Shown here: piece after piece, positions 30,652 through 42,856 of the stretch
Layout: each line of letters opens with the position of its first letter
Position numbering within the stretch: position 1 is the first letter of the stretch
NCBI RefSeq assembly: GCF_000142905.1
Contig: NW_013657674.1
Span: 473,472-537,471, forward strand
From: Thecamonas trahens ATCC 50062
Taxonomy: Eukaryota > Apusozoa > Apusomonadida > Apusomonadidae
Direction: 5' to 3'
DNA: 64,000 bases
The notes under the pieces: generated by a model
The model's database searches: none
What the model was told of the DNA's origin: nothing
The model's input: only the letters and a program-made list of their open reading frames with translations
Position numbers and translations under genes: made by a program

Positions 30652-33600
30652 ATGTCAGCCGACCTTGTTGAGTGGATCTCGCTCCTCGCCAACTACTCGC
30701 TGGACCAATCAGACGTGGCCCAGTACCGCGAGGAGTTCCAGAGCATCGTGGCTCTCCAACTCGCGTGCCATCTGAGCCCGCAGGATGCGCACACGCTGCT
30801 CCTGCTGCTCACGCGGACGCTCGAGCGCGAGCCGCATGTGGTATGGCACACCCGGGAAGACTCGATCCACGTGGTGGCGCTCGCCTTCTTTAAGTTCTTC
30901 CCCATGCTCGCGCCGTCACCGCAGGGCACGCCCGAATGGCTCGTCCCGCACGCCGAGACTATGCTCGCGCTGCTGCTGGAGACGCTGGCCACCCGTGACC
31001 CGCATCTCCACACCAGCCTTGTGGCCAACCTCGTGGCGCTGCTGATGGAGCTGGTGTGTCTCCTGAGCGACCACGCTGTGGTGGGTGGTGAGCAGTGTCC
31101 CGACGACCCCTTCCTCGGCACCATCCTCGTCTACGGTGCAGACCTGGCGTTTGGCCTCGACAAGGATGCGCCACCGCCGCCCGCCTCGCGTCCGGCCTCG
31201 CTTGGGGCTTCGCCGGTCCAGCAAGGCGAATCGGCGCCACGGCAGACTCTGGATGTTGCGTCGTTCGACCAGATCCTGGCCTACATCTCGGGCCTGTTTG
31301 GCTTGCTAACGCCTGTCGCTGCCGCGGCATCCGGCAGTGTTGTCGACGCTCTGCTCCCCCTCCTCGAGCCGCTCCTTCTCGTCATCGCCTTTGTCCACGA
31401 CGATACCCTTGTTGCCCGTGCCCTCCGGCTCGCCGCTGCGTACATTGCTTCGCTTGACACTGCGCCGCACGACACCCACGTCAAGCTCGTCGTCACTGCA
31501 CTCGCGCTGGTCAAGCCCGACGCCGATTGCGCTGTCGGCAGCGACTCGCTTGTCGCGCTCCACCAGGTCATCGTCGCAGCCCTCCACCGCCCTGCCATTT
31601 GTCCGCTCCTTGTCTCACGTATGCCCGAGCTTGTCGCTGCCATCGGCCACCTGAGCGCATCTCTGTCCGGCGGAGGCAAAGAAGAGACCCAGCAACTGGT
31701 AGCGCTCCTTGCTGCCATCATCGAGCTGACAACCGGTATGGTCGATGCCGGTGCGCAGTATGAGCTGCATGCCCAAACCCTAGTCCACTACGCCGAGACG
31801 CTTCCCAAGTCGCTCTTTCCCCTCCTTGGTGAGCCTCAGCTCGCCAAGCAGGCGTCCGGCCTCATCACCGCCCTCCTCTGCGGCTCTGAGTCGAGCGCCG
31901 CCAGGTATGCACGGCTCGAGCGCGATTGGCACATTGACGCAGCTATCGCCGCCGAGCAAATGGTTGTGGGCTTCAGCCGAAGTGCTCAACAACCGGGGTT
32001 GGCGACCACAAAGCGGCGGCGGATCTCTTTTGAAGACCACGACCGCTCGCTTGCGTCGGACACGCTCATTGCCGCCCGCGAGCGCAGCGCTGAGCCAGCT
32101 GCCTCGTCGGCGTCCGAGGACGACGTCAGTCTTGCGGCGCTCTCGCAGTCGCGCCGAGGCCGACGGGGCGGCCCCCACAAGCGGCGCGGCGGTCCGCCGC
32201 CGCACCAGGCTGGCATCGGCGTGCCGCCGCCATCGCGGGCGCCAGTCCATGCTGTCGCCTCGCTTCCGCGCTCGACTGCAGCGTCAGCTATAGTCGCCGG
32301 CCTCCTCGAGCTTGTCGAACAGGAGCTCGCCCGGTCAAACGACCTGAGTCTGGACGAGCGCGTGGCTGCGCTCCGCCGCGCCGCCAGTGTCTTTGGGCTG
32401 GTCGCGCTGTTTCCGTCGGCGCGCTGCCTGCGAATGTCGGCGTCTCTTCTCCTCGACTCGCCTGCGCACGCTATTCTGGTTCTTGGCCACTCGTGCGCGC
32501 TCAACGAGGTTGCGTCTTGCATCGAGTCGCTGTTCCCGTTTGTGGCGCTTGGCTCGCGAGCCGAGTTTGTCGATGCGTGCGCGCTCTTCACCGAGGCGGT
32601 TGTCTCGCTCGACGGCCCGACCCGGCCGGATGCTGCGCTTGCCGTCTACGCTGCACTCCCGCATGTCGGAGCGCAGCTGGAGGTCAAGCTCGACTTGTTT
32701 GCCACCGCGATCAAGTCGGACACACCACCAGAGACGGCGAGGCCGCTACTGAGGGCGCTCCCGCTCGTCATCACCTCGCTCCTTCGCAACGTCGACCACG
32801 ATACGGCCCGAGTCCAGGTTGACGCGTTCCTCTTTCCGGCAGCTGCACTCCTGGCTTCGTCCAATGCAACGTCTGAGGACTTGCTCCTTGATCTTGGCCG
32901 CGCGCTCAGCGCTTCGCTCTGCATCTACGCCGCGAGCACGCACGGGCGGGAGGTTGTCGCTGATGCCGTCGCTGAAGCGCCACTGGGTACGCCCGAATGC
33001 TCGGTGAGCGCCGCGCAGGTTTGTGCGCTTGCCAGCGCGCTAGTGCCCGACGATGCGGTGCTCGCCATCGCTCCGCCCGGCGCAGCCAACGCGCTCGGAG
33101 CAGCGTCGATGCTGTTTACCTCGGCAGCACGGAAAACGTTCTCGCTCTACCCTGTTGCTGTTGCTCGGCTGGAGACGACGCACCGTGTTCCGTGCTTCTG
33201 GTGCCAGTCGGCAAACGCGGCAAGCAAGCCCGGCACGCTCACCTCGATCCGATTCCCGGAGCTCGAGCCTGCATTAGAGCGGATGGCGCGGGCCGAGTCG
33301 AGCAGGGTGCGGGAGCTTGCGCTGAGCACTCTCCTCCCAGCAGGGCTCTTCCACGCCATCAGCGATCGCGACACGCTCTCGCCGTCGCAGCCGGGTGCAC
33401 CACAGTGGGCCTCGATGTGGCGGGTTGCGCTAGACTCGCTCACCACGCCAGACGCCCAGGGCCATGCTGTTGTCGGGGCCACCTGCCGGGCGGTGCTCTA
33501 CCGAGCCAGCGCCGAGCTCTCTCCGGCCGACGCCGCCGAGCTGCTTGTCGAGCTCAAAGACGTGGCCGATGCGCACGAAGCCGCTGGCGACCTCGAGATG

Positions 33601-36600
33601 CAGCGAAGCGTGCTGCGTGCGCTCGGCGAACTGGGGACGGTTGCCGAGCCGGCAGTGCTCGCGGTCATTGTGTTTGCGGTGATGGCACCGATGCTGCGGC
33701 CGCGGTCGCGGCACGATGATGTGCTGGCCGGTGATGGGCACTGGATCCTGAGCCAGATGCTGCGGTGCCGTGGCGAAGACTTTGGCTCACTGCTTGACCT
33801 GGTGGCGCCGCATCTCGCGCCGATTCTGGTAGCCAAGCTGGCCGACTCGAGCACTGAGCTCGGGTTTGTCATGCACCTCTTGTTTGGCACGCAGCTGGCG
33901 AGTTTTCTCCGCTCGACGCTGCGGTACTCGATCCCGGCCATTGTGCTTGCACAGTCGCGGGCGAACCTCGCGCAGCTTGCCAAACTGCTTGAGGCTGACC
34001 CCGCGAGGCTGCTGCTGATGGCGATTGATCACACTATTGTCTACTTTCTCACCGAACGCAAGGACGCGTTCACGGCGGCGATGACCTTTTGCGTCGAGTA
34101 CATCGATGTGCCGCCGCCCAAGCTGCTGCGAACGTCGATGGTGGACGTGCTCAAGCTGCTGGTGCTCAAGCTGGGCAACGACGCGCAACAGCCGGCGGCC
34201 ATTGCCGCGCTCAAGTTTCTGGCATACGTGGTAGATAAGGACGGACTGCGGCGTGAGCGCGCGCTCGAGTCGCAGCCGTCTTTCCGGTCGGTCGACCTCG
34301 GCAAGCTCCTCTCGCCGCACTTTCTGGGCATTCTCGACACCGCCAACTCGGCGCTGGCAGCCGAGACGTCGACGACGTGGAACAAGCGCGAGGTGGTCGC
34401 TGCGCTTGCACGGCTCATCGAGTGCATGGACGTGCACATTGGACCGATGCGGCTGCAGCTTCTGGGGACGCTCTCGCGGGCCATGGAGCAGCCGGAGCTC
34501 GTGGCCGAGGCGTGCAAGGCGTGGAACGCGTTTCTCAACGTGTACTCGGTCGAGGCCATGGGTGCCATGCTCACCTCGGTGGTGGTCATTCTGGCGGCGC
34601 ATGCGCAGGCTGCGCCCAAGGCCGCGCTGCCGATTCTTCGGCGCATCTTTATGGACAACTCGGAGGCCATCGCACCGCTGCTCAAGGACCTTGTGCTAGT
34701 CATCGACGCGATGCTCGCTGCCAATGCGCACGAGATGGCGAACATGCTGCGGAAGCAGCTCGTCCAGCGCCCGTTGCAGGAGCTCATCAGCCTTGTGGTT
34801 CGCGGCCTCGGGCACGACTCGCCCAAGGTTCGGCTCATGTCACTTGTCTTTCTCCGCAACAACGTGCTCCTCCTCAAGACCCGGCCCAAGGTCCGGTACA
34901 TGGTGCTGGTGGCGTCGGGCACGCTCCCGCCGGCGCAGGTGGCCACGATGCTCGGACTGCAACAATCGATGACAAAGGAGAAGCTCGAAGAGCTGAGGCA
35001 GATCGCCGAGAATTCGGCCGACGTCGGCGCGCTCCTTCCCGCCCTCCTCGAGTGCTGTACCGAATCTGACGAGGCGAACCGGCGAGCCGCCGGCGAGGCT
35101 CTCGGCGCGCTTGGCGCCCTCGACCCGGCCCTTGTTGTCCGGCGGAACGGGCGGAGCGGGTCGGTCAAGGCCAGCTTTGCTTGCGACGAGCCGTCACTCA
35201 TTGTGGAGCTCATCGAGACGCACCTCCTCCGGGCGCTGGCGCGGATGCAGGGTTCCGACGAGCAGGTCTTTGCCTCGTACACCATCCAGGAGCTGCTGAG
35301 CGTGGGCGGGTGCAACGCCGAGACGCCTGCGCGAGCCAAGGGCCTCCTCAACTGCGATACCATCCACCAGCAAGGCGTGGCGGTGTGGCGCAAGCTCTCG
35401 ACGCGGGCGCGCGAGATTGTGCAACCGTTCCTCTCCACCGGCTACACGGTCAGCCTTGTGGCGCCGATCGAGGGCGAGGTCTTTGTGGCGCTCGACGCCG
35501 ACAAAGCGTCGTACGAGGGCTGGCTCTCGGGCTGGGCGTACCAGCTCACGTGCATGGCTGCTGGTGAGTCGGCGGAGCTCTTTCAGGCCTGCCGAGCGAT
35601 TGTGCAGATCGATGTCAGCGTGGCACAGGTCCTCCTCCCACACCTTGTGCTCAACGTTGTGAGCATCATGCCCGAGAGCGGCGGCGGCGGGCGAGCCGGC
35701 TCGCGGACAGCAACCACGCCGATATACCTTGACGCGCTCGTTTCCGAGATTGTGGCGGTGCTCTCGGCCGGTTCCAGCCAGTCGGCCCGCAGGCTGCCGG
35801 CAAGCGTGGTCCAGCCTGCGATGCAGACCGTCTTTACGCTCCTCAAGCAGCTCGAGGACTTGGTGGCGAGCGAGCGGCGGGCAGAAGCGGCGGCGCGGAA
35901 GCACAACGAGCGACGGTCGTCGCGGACGTCGCCGGCGCGGTCGCGGTCGCGGGCGCGCGGGCGCGGGGCGAGCGGGGTCGGGCGGCGACAAACGCCGCGG
36001 GCGCTTGCCGGCGTGACCAAGCTGCTGAAAGCCATTCCGCACTCGCTCCTCGCGCAGGCCTCGGTCCAGTGCGGAGCTCACGCGCGCGCGCTGTGGCACA
36101 TGGAGGCGGCGTGTCGAAGCAAGCATGCGGTGATGGCCGAGGCCGAGGCCCAGCCGGGCTCTGTGGTGGCGCAGGCGGCCAAGGCGGCGCAGCTTGCGGC
36201 CAAGGTGCGTGGCGGGCCGGGCGGCCAGGGCGCAGCAGCGCTGCTTGCGACGGCGTCGTCCAACTCGACGATCAACCACGTGACGCCGATCCTGGCACGG
36301 CTTGTGCTGTCGAGCTCGGAGCTTGCGCTGATGCAAGAGGTGTTTGCGCGGGTTGGCGACCCGGACCTCAAGGTCGCGCTCTCGGCATTCCGCAAGTCGC
36401 TCTCGCTCGACGAGCAGATTCTGGAGCTGAAGAACAGCTCCAAGTGGGACGATGCGATCTCGTGCTACGAGCATGCTCGCGAGGTCGACCCGTCGAACGC
36501 CGAGTACGTCATCGGCCTGCTCGAGTGCCTACAGCACACGGGGCGGTGGGAGCTGATGCTCTCGCTGGTCAACGCGCACATCACATCGAAGCTTGTGACG

Positions 36601-39425
36601 ACGACGGCGGACGCGGCAGCGTCAATAACCGAGTACGGCCTTCACGCCGCGTGGCGGCTGGGCAAGTGGGACATGCACGAGTTTTACGACTCAGTCCTTC
36701 CGGCCGGACTCGCGCGGCGGGGTGGCAGCATGGGAGGTGGAGCCGGCAAGCCGTCGTTTGAGATCCACGTCTCGAAGCTCTTGCTGCTAATGCGAGCGCA
36801 GGAGGCGGCGCCGTTTGCCGACGCGCTCGAGACAGCGCGCGCCGACGTGGCGGCTAGTCTGGCCATCGGCGTAGCTGACTCGTACTCGCGTGCGTACACC
36901 GAAATGGTCCAGCTCGGCCTCCTCATCGAGCTGGAAGAGGCGTTTGCCTTTCGCGGGCTAAGCGCCAACGCTGCCGAAGCGCGGAACCTGCTCGCCGAGT
37001 GGCAGTCGCGACTGGAGCTGCTCTCTGCCTCGACGGAAGCGCGTGCGCTGACGCTGCATGTGCGTGCATCGGCACTGCGCGTCCTCGGCTGGGCGCAGGA
37101 CGAGGGCGCGGCGTGGGTGGTGCTTGCGGGCCTGTACTGCGACTCGAAGCGGTTCCCTGCAGCGACGACATCGCTTCTTCGGGCGCAGGATCTGGGCCTC
37201 ACTGTGTTTGTCGAGTCTGCCAAGGTCATGTGGGCGCGCGGCGAGCAGGAGGACGCACTGTCGTTCCTGGAGAAGGAGGCGGCGTTTGTGGAGGCGCGCG
37301 CGATTGAGCAGGCCGAGGAGCTCTCAACCGGAGCGTTGTCGGAAGTTTCGGCCCGGACCGGAGCCGGCGAAAGCGGCCGGCGCGGTGGCAACGGGGGAGC
37401 GCGGGCGACGGGCCAGAGAAGAAGCGTGCTGAGACGTTGCTGCTGATGGCACAGTGGATGGAGGCAACGAACAAGCTGTACAAGCGGACGATTCAGCGGT
37501 ACACACAGGTGACCAAGACGTACCAAAAGTGGGAGGAAGGCTCGTTCTACCTCGGCCAGTACTACGATCGCCTCCTGCGCGAGTTCAAGAAGCAGTTTGT
37601 GCTCGCGGCGGAGCGGAAGAAGCGGCGACGGAAGGGTGGCAGCTCGGCAGGAGCGACGATGGCGACGAGCGCAGACATCCAGCACCCAGACTTTCTCACA
37701 TACCTCCAGCAAGTGCTCAAGTACTACGGGCGGTCACTGCTCTACGGGGCAGAGCACATTTTCCAGTCGCTGCCGCGGATCCTCACACTCTGGCTCGACT
37801 TTGGCATGGATGTGCACGCGGCTGGGCCGAGCGGCTCACCGCGGTCCAAGGGCGGGAAAGGCAGCGCCGCGCGTGACGGCACGCCAGCAGAGACGTTGAA
37901 GCAGTGCAACAAGTTCATGTTGCAGCTGCTGAGCCGAATGTACGAGCATCAGTGGCTGGTGGCGTTCTCGCAGGTCATCTCGCGCATCGCGCACCCTGTC
38001 AAGTCTGTGTACGAGGTCTTGGAGCAGATCATCCTGCACGTCATGCGGGCGTTTCCGCAGCAGGTGCTGTGGAGGCTAGTGGCGGTGGCCAAGCTCAACG
38101 GCGTGCGGCGAGAGCGTGCGCTAGACTTGCTCAAAAAGGCGGAGCAGTTTGGCGGCGAGATGAAGCGGCTCATTGCCGAGTTCCGCGACGTGACCAACGC
38201 GTTCCTCGAGGTGTGCAACATAAGCTTGCCCAAGACAAAGTTCGAGATTACGGTCTCCAAGTCGCTTCCGCGGCTGAGGGAGATCATGCCGCTGAGCGTG
38301 GTCATTCCGCGGCAGGCAGCGCTCTCGGCATCGCCGCTGAGCGGGTCCGAGGCGCACTACGTCCCGTTTCCGGCAGACCTGCCGTGCATCGAGTCTGTGG
38401 CAGACAAGATCGAGGTCCTGCGATCGCTGGCCAGGCCGCGCAAAGTGACCATCCGCGGCTCGGATGGCAACTCGTACTTTTTCCTCTGCAAGCCCAGAGA
38501 TGACCTGCGGCGCGATGAACGGGTCATGGAGGTCCACACCATGCTTAACAAGCTCATGAAGCGCGATGCCGAGTCGCGGCGGCGGCGGCTGCACATCCGC
38601 ACTTATGCAGTCGTTCCGCTCAACGAGGACTGCGGCCTCATCGAGTGGGTGAACAACACAGTGCCGCTGCGGCCCATTCTCAACCGGTTCTACTCGGAAA
38701 TTGGCGTGAACAATCTCTCGTCGTCGCTCCGGAATTGGTACAAGGAAGCGAGCGATGCCGGCGTCTCGCAGATCGACCTCTACGCTGACATCCTGCGCAA
38801 GCTCCCGCCGCAGCTGCACAAGTGGTTCCTGGCCGAGTTTGCCGAACCAACGGCGTGGTTGCAGGCGCGGACGGCATACTCGCGATCGCTGGCGGTCATG
38901 TCGATGGTGGGCGCAGCCATCGGGCTCGGCGACCGCCACACCGAGAACATTCTGTTCGACTCGCAGAGCGGCGAGGTTGTCCACGTTGACTTTAACTGCA
39001 TCTTCTGGAAGGGCAGCTCGTTTGAGACGCCTGAGCTGGTCCCCTTCCGGCTCACCCCCAACATTGTCGACGGCCTTGGCCTCACCGGATATGAGGGCCC
39101 GTTCCGGTCGGTCTGCGAGATTGTGCTCCAGCTGCTGCGCAACAACAAGGATGCGCTGCTTTCGGTGCTCGAGTCGTTTATCCACGACCCGCTCATCGAG
39201 TGGGCACGCGGCAAGTCGGCGGCGCGCGATGCCGCCGGCGGCGGCGGCGGCGCCAATCCGCACGCGCTCAAGGTCATCCGCCTCATCGAGCTCCACCTCG
39301 AGGGCCGCATGGTCGACGCCTCGTTCTGGATGTCGACGCCGTCGCACGTCCAGCAGATGATCGACGAGGCGACATCCAAGACCAACCTGTCGGCCATGTT
39401 CATCGGCTGGGCTCCGGCGCTGTAG
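30652..39425 (+). CDS. ATR: ATR checkpoint kinase, PIKK family (about 2924 aa, frame break at 37393-37397)
   Basis: Start ATG at 30652 (MSADLVEWISLLANYSLDQ). The N-terminal ~1900 residues are helical HEAT-type repeats, followed by a FAT region. At a run of five G (37393-37397) the frame breaks. One more G gives continuous sequence PEKKRAETLLLMAQWMEATN, matching the ATR segment before YLxxYYDxLL. A 32-bp intron is a less likely alternative. The kinase domain has NEDCGLIEWVNNTVPLRPIL, MSMVGAAIGLGDRHTENILF (catalytic loop near residue 2758) and VHVDFN in place of DFG, as in other ATRs. It ends with a FATC tail (LSAMFIGWAPAL). It phosphorylates SQ/TQ sites in response to RPA-coated single-stranded DNA. 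Its start lies 42 bp from the farthest possible FANCM start. Confidence 0.93.
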
Positions 39426-39474
39426 CGACGACCGTGGGTCGCAGGGTGTAAACCACGCAGACGTCGGAAACGTC

Positions 39475-40431
39475 TTACGACGAGTCAGAGTCAGAGTCAG
39501 AGTCGGGCTCGTCCCGCGGCAGCGAGGCGATGCGGTCGAGGTTGGTGAGGGTGGAGGCGGCAAGCCGGAGGTCGCCGAGACTCTCGAGCAGCTGTTTGAT
39601 CCCCTTTTCGCCAAACTCGGCAATCTTGACCAGCTGCGTCGACGCAAACTCGGCAGTGAGCTTGATATCGGCGTCGTGGGCCCGCGAGGCCTTGAGCCGC
39701 GCTTCCAGCACCCGGACCCGGGCGCGGGCGGCCGAGGCCCGGGCGTTGGCTGCGGCAAGCTTGGCCTCGATCTTGTCCATGTACTCGGTGAGCATGGCCT
39801 GGTCTTTGGCCTCCTTGGCCTGCAGCCGCTCCACCTCTTCCTGAAGTTCCGCCAGCTTGGCCAGCGCCTGCGGCGGCGTCTGAGCCGCCGCAGCCTCCAG
39901 CTCGGCGATCCGTGCCTGTGCCCGAGTCAGAAGCGTCTCGGCGCGCACAGCGCGTTGCAGCAGAGCGATGGAGGAAGAAGACGATGCTGATGCTGATGCT
40001 GATGCGGCTGTTGCTGTTGGCGGCGGGAGTGCTCCGCCGCCGGACGCCATCTCCTCGAGAAGCTCCGGCTCGGGTGGCGGCGGAGCATCGTGCGAGGCGA
40101 CAGCAGCGACCGGTGGCAGCGCAATGGCAGCAACCGGAGGCAGCGATGACGAGACCGAGACAGCAGCAGATGGCGCCGATGAAGCCGACGAAGGAGCCAT
40201 TGATGAAGATGACTTTCTGACTGAAGACGAGGTCGTCGATGTCGTCGATGCTTTGGACGGCCGGAAGAAAGAGAACGGGTTGTCGCCAACGTCGCCGTCG
40301 TCGTCGTCCACACCACCTGCTCCCCTCGGTCCAGACCCACCACTGCTGGCTGCGACGGTGGATGCCACAGGCTCCGGAGGGAGCGCCCCGGTCTTTTGGT
40401 ATGCGGCAAACGAGAACGGGTTGTCGCCCAT
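39475..40431 (-). CDS. ENTR1: ENTR1/SDCCAG3-like endosomal trafficking regulator (318 aa)
   Basis: ATG at 40431 begins MGDNPFSFAAYQKTG, and a second NPFSF follows at about residue 50 (DVGDNPFSFFRPSK). Animal ENTR1 has NPFSFREFLKTK at the matching place. The middle is Ser/Pro/Ala-rich. The last ~150 residues are a coiled coil ending KGIKQLLESLGDLRLAASTL then LDRIASL and an acidic DSDSDSDSS tail. That parallels the animal C-terminus ASIKQLVSGAETLNLVAEIL, IDRISEV and an acidic end. In animals ENTR1 works on recycling endosomes, cytokinesis and cilia. Recognition rests on these two end motifs. It converges with ATR (50 bp between stops). Confidence 0.75.
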   Translation of the reverse strand: MGDNPFSFAAYQKTGALPPEPVASTVAASSGGSGPRGAGGVDDDDGDVGDNPFSFFRPSKASTTSTTSSSVRKSSSSMAPSSASSAPSAAVSVSSSLPPVAAIALPPVAAVASHDAPPPPEPELLEEMASGGGALPPPTATAASASASASSSSSIALLQRAVRAETLLTRAQARIAELEAAAAQTPPQALAKLAELQEEVERLQAKEAKDQAMLTEYMDKIEAKLAAANARASAARARVRVLEARLKASRAHDADIKLTAEFASTQLVKIAEFGEKGIKQLLESLGDLRLAASTLTNLDRIASLPRDEPDSDSDSDSS

Positions 40432-40814
40432 GTGTGGAAGTGGGAGAGGGAGGGGGGAGGGCGTGGGGTGTGACTTGGCTTGGGCCTCACGTGGCTTGGG
40501 GGCCTCACGTGGCTTGGGCCTCACGCGGCTGGTCTTGATCAGTCACGACTTGATCAAGAGCTGATCGATCGCGGCTTTGCCCGAGGTCGAGACAGAGGCT
40601 GTGGTCGAGGCTGAGCAGGGGATGCGGTGGCAGAGGTGAGTCATGGTGGGCGAATTGAGGTGGACGGACACGTTGCAAGCGCGATCATACAGTTGAGCCG
40701 TGGCGAAGGTGTCAGACTCGCGACACGGATGCGATCGGGCGGGATCGGGCAGAGTCGACGGGTGCCCGAGTGGCACACGCCTCTCACACGCCGCGTCGGT
40801 GCCAGGGACCGGTA
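40432..40814. other. Spacer between divergent ENTR1 and the E2 gene, no gene seen
   Basis: About 380 bases. A CTCACGTGGCTTGGG unit occurs three times (last copy altered) at 40487-40531, and ACTTGATCA/GATCAAGAGCTGATCGATC palindromic patches lie at 40548-40570. These could be promoter elements for either gene; I see no reading frame worth calling. Confidence 0.5.
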
Positions 40815-41871
40815 ATGCCCGGAAGCGCCGGAAAGAAGCGAATCACCAAGGTAGGCATGGAGGATAGGGAAAAGTTGGGGTGGGCGGTCGGAACATCGAT
40901 TCCATCGCGATGTGTGGGGGCCATGCGCGTGGCAAGAGCGGGTGTTGTTCCCGGAGTTGTTCCTGACTTGTGCACGTGAAACTGCGGAGAGTGTTCCATG
41001 CGTGCAGGCCGATGATAATGGGGAGTGTTTTTGAGGCCATCTTCGAGCGATCATCGGCACCAAGGGGTCCATGGACCAGCTTCGGAAGAAACTCATCACG
41101 ATGTGATGTCGGATGCGGCAGGAGCTCGAGTTGCTGGCGGGTGACGAGTCGGTCCAGGTGCGGACGGTCGACTCGCCGGCGCATTGGGTGGCCAAGATGG
41201 ATGGGCCTCACGGAACACCGTACGATGGCGGGACGTTCTTCCTGGACATCACGTTCTCGCACAACTATCCGTTTACGCCACCGAGAGTCAAGTTCCTCAC
41301 CCGCATCTATCACCCCAACATCAACGCCGAGGGCGCGATCTGTCTCGATCTGCTCAAGGACCAGTGGTCGCCGGCGCTCCGCATGTCGCAGCTCATCATG
41401 TCCATCGCCTCGCTGCTGGGCGAACCCAACCCCGACGATCCGCTTGTCCTCTCCATTGCTAAGGTGTACAAGTCTGATCCGCGCCGATACAATGGGATCG
41501 CCCGTGAGTGGACTCTTCGGTTTGCGGTCGGCAACAAGCCGCCGCTTGGCGTTTCGTTTGATCACAGGCAGAAGCCGCCGCAGTGGCGCCGCATGACCAA
41601 GCGCGAAAAGGCGGAGCGAGTCGCAGCCAAGGCGGCCAAAGCCAGGGCCAAGGTGGATGCCAAAACCTCGGCTGCGTCCAACGCGCAGGCTAAGCGTAAG
41701 CGCAAGAGCAAGCGCAAGAGCAAGAACAAGAGCAAGAACAAGAACAAGGGCAAGGGCAAGGAAGCTATAGACGCTGTAGACGCCTCAGATTGTGGTGGTC
41801 AGAGTAACGATGGAGACGATGGCAGCGTTTTCACCCCTGATCCGGTCTCGGGCTTGAGCTCGGCTATGTGA
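40815..41871 (+). CDS. Ubiquitin-conjugating enzyme E2, UBE2D-like core with Lys-rich tail (261 aa, two exons)
   Basis: Exon 1 is 40815-40850 (12 codons, MPGSAGKKRITK) with donor GTAGGC. The intron 40851-41121 ends in GCGGCAG. Exon 2 is 41122-41871. The join rebuilds the E2 first helix as KRITKELELLAGDES, which an isolated exon 2 lacks; the nearest in-frame ATG otherwise is 41113. The core has YPFTPPRVKFLTRIYHPNI (HPN), the active-site Cys in GAICLDLLKDQWSPAL, and PNPDDPLVLSIAKVYKSD...REWT, as in UBE2D. It transfers ubiquitin from E1 to substrates with RING E3s. The C-terminal ~110 residues are an unusual Lys/Arg-rich extension (KRKRKSKRKSKNKSKNK) then an acidic end; this suggests nuclear targeting. 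Confidence 0.9.
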
Positions 41872-42163
41872 CCGCGGGCAAAACCCATCGTCGTGCTTGA
41901 GATGCACGCGCAAAGCCACCAAAGACCATCTGATGCACAGCTGACTTTTTTTCCAGCAAACGCGTTGATGTGGTGCGCTCCCGTTTTACCATTGGGTGTC
42001 TTGTGTAGGTGTGCAGGTGTGCAAGTGTGCCGCGCATCGGGCTACAGAGCTTACTACACAGCCAAGAGCGGAGTGGGTGTGCGTGCGGAGGCAAGTCGAG
42101 CGGGACAAAGGGCATTCTGGCCCGATACAAGCGTGAGGCTTGGTCATTCGCGAGAGAGCCGAG

Positions 42164-42856
42164 CTACCGCGAGGCGAGGCCGTGGTCGGCAAGATAGCTC
42201 TTGAACGTGGGATCGATCTCAGCGCGGTAGGGGATGTAGTAGTAGCCGTCGCGCAGCGGGTGCAACCCGGGCTCGCGGGCCCACCATTCGAGCATGACGG
42301 TATCTGCGTCAAACTCAAAGACATGCGGCGTGTGCGGGTCGATGACAATGGTCTCACCCGGACCGTAAGAGGCCTTGGTCTCGATGCGCGAGCCGACAGC
42401 CTGGCCATCGCGGAAGCCGATCTCCTGAAAAGCCATGCGCGTGACGAGCGCCCGGCCCGAGACCACATAGTCATACTGAGCCATAGGATGAAGGTCTCCA
42501 GACCGGCGGGCACCGCGCTTCGAGTACAGCACATGCGCCTCGCTGGGCAGGGCCGAGTCAGGCAGGGCAGCCTTGATGACAGCGCCGCGGGCATCTGAAC
42601 TCGCGAGAGGCGCATCACGGGCAACAGCGATGGCTGCATCTGGATAAACGTCAACAATCGGCACCACCAGATTGCTCTGGTAGATGGCAGGAGCAGAAGC
42701 AGCAGCAGCAAGCAGAGCCATACGATCAACAGGTGGGGTGTAGAGGACGAGCCAGCCGACGAGGATGCAGCCACCCAGGACAATGGCTGTCAGCACAGCC
42801 GCACGTCGTCCTGCCTCCGCCTTGCCCAGTCGCTGCCGCACCACTCGTCGTCCCAT
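42164..42856 (-). CDS. Membrane-anchored cupin-like protein (230 aa), unknown
   Basis: Start ATG at 42856 (MGRRVVRQRLGKAEAGRR), giving a basic N-terminus before one transmembrane helix (AAVLTAIVLGGCILVGWLVL). This is a type II anchor or uncleaved signal. The C-terminal ~130 residues look like a single cupin barrel: LHPMAQYDYVVSGRALVTRM, GETIVIDPHTPHVFEFDADT and LEWWAREPG. The usual metal-binding HxH of the first cupin motif is not evident, but HTPHVF fits the second. The substrate is unknown. Confidence is good for the gene and moderate for the fold. Confidence 0.65.
   Translation of the reverse strand: MGRRVVRQRLGKAEAGRRAAVLTAIVLGGCILVGWLVLYTPPVDRMALLAAAASAPAIYQSNLVVPIVDVYPDAAIAVARDAPLASSDARGAVIKAALPDSALPSEAHVLYSKRGARRSGDLHPMAQYDYVVSGRALVTRMAFQEIGFRDGQAVGSRIETKASYGPGETIVIDPHTPHVFEFDADTVMLEWWAREPGLHPLRDGYYYIPYRAEIDPTFKSYLADHGLASR

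Noticed and set aside
37387-37418. A 32-base GT...AG intron at the ATR frame break
   Set aside because: It fits in phase but is far shorter than every other intron here (105-305 bp), and a homopolymer error explains the break more simply.
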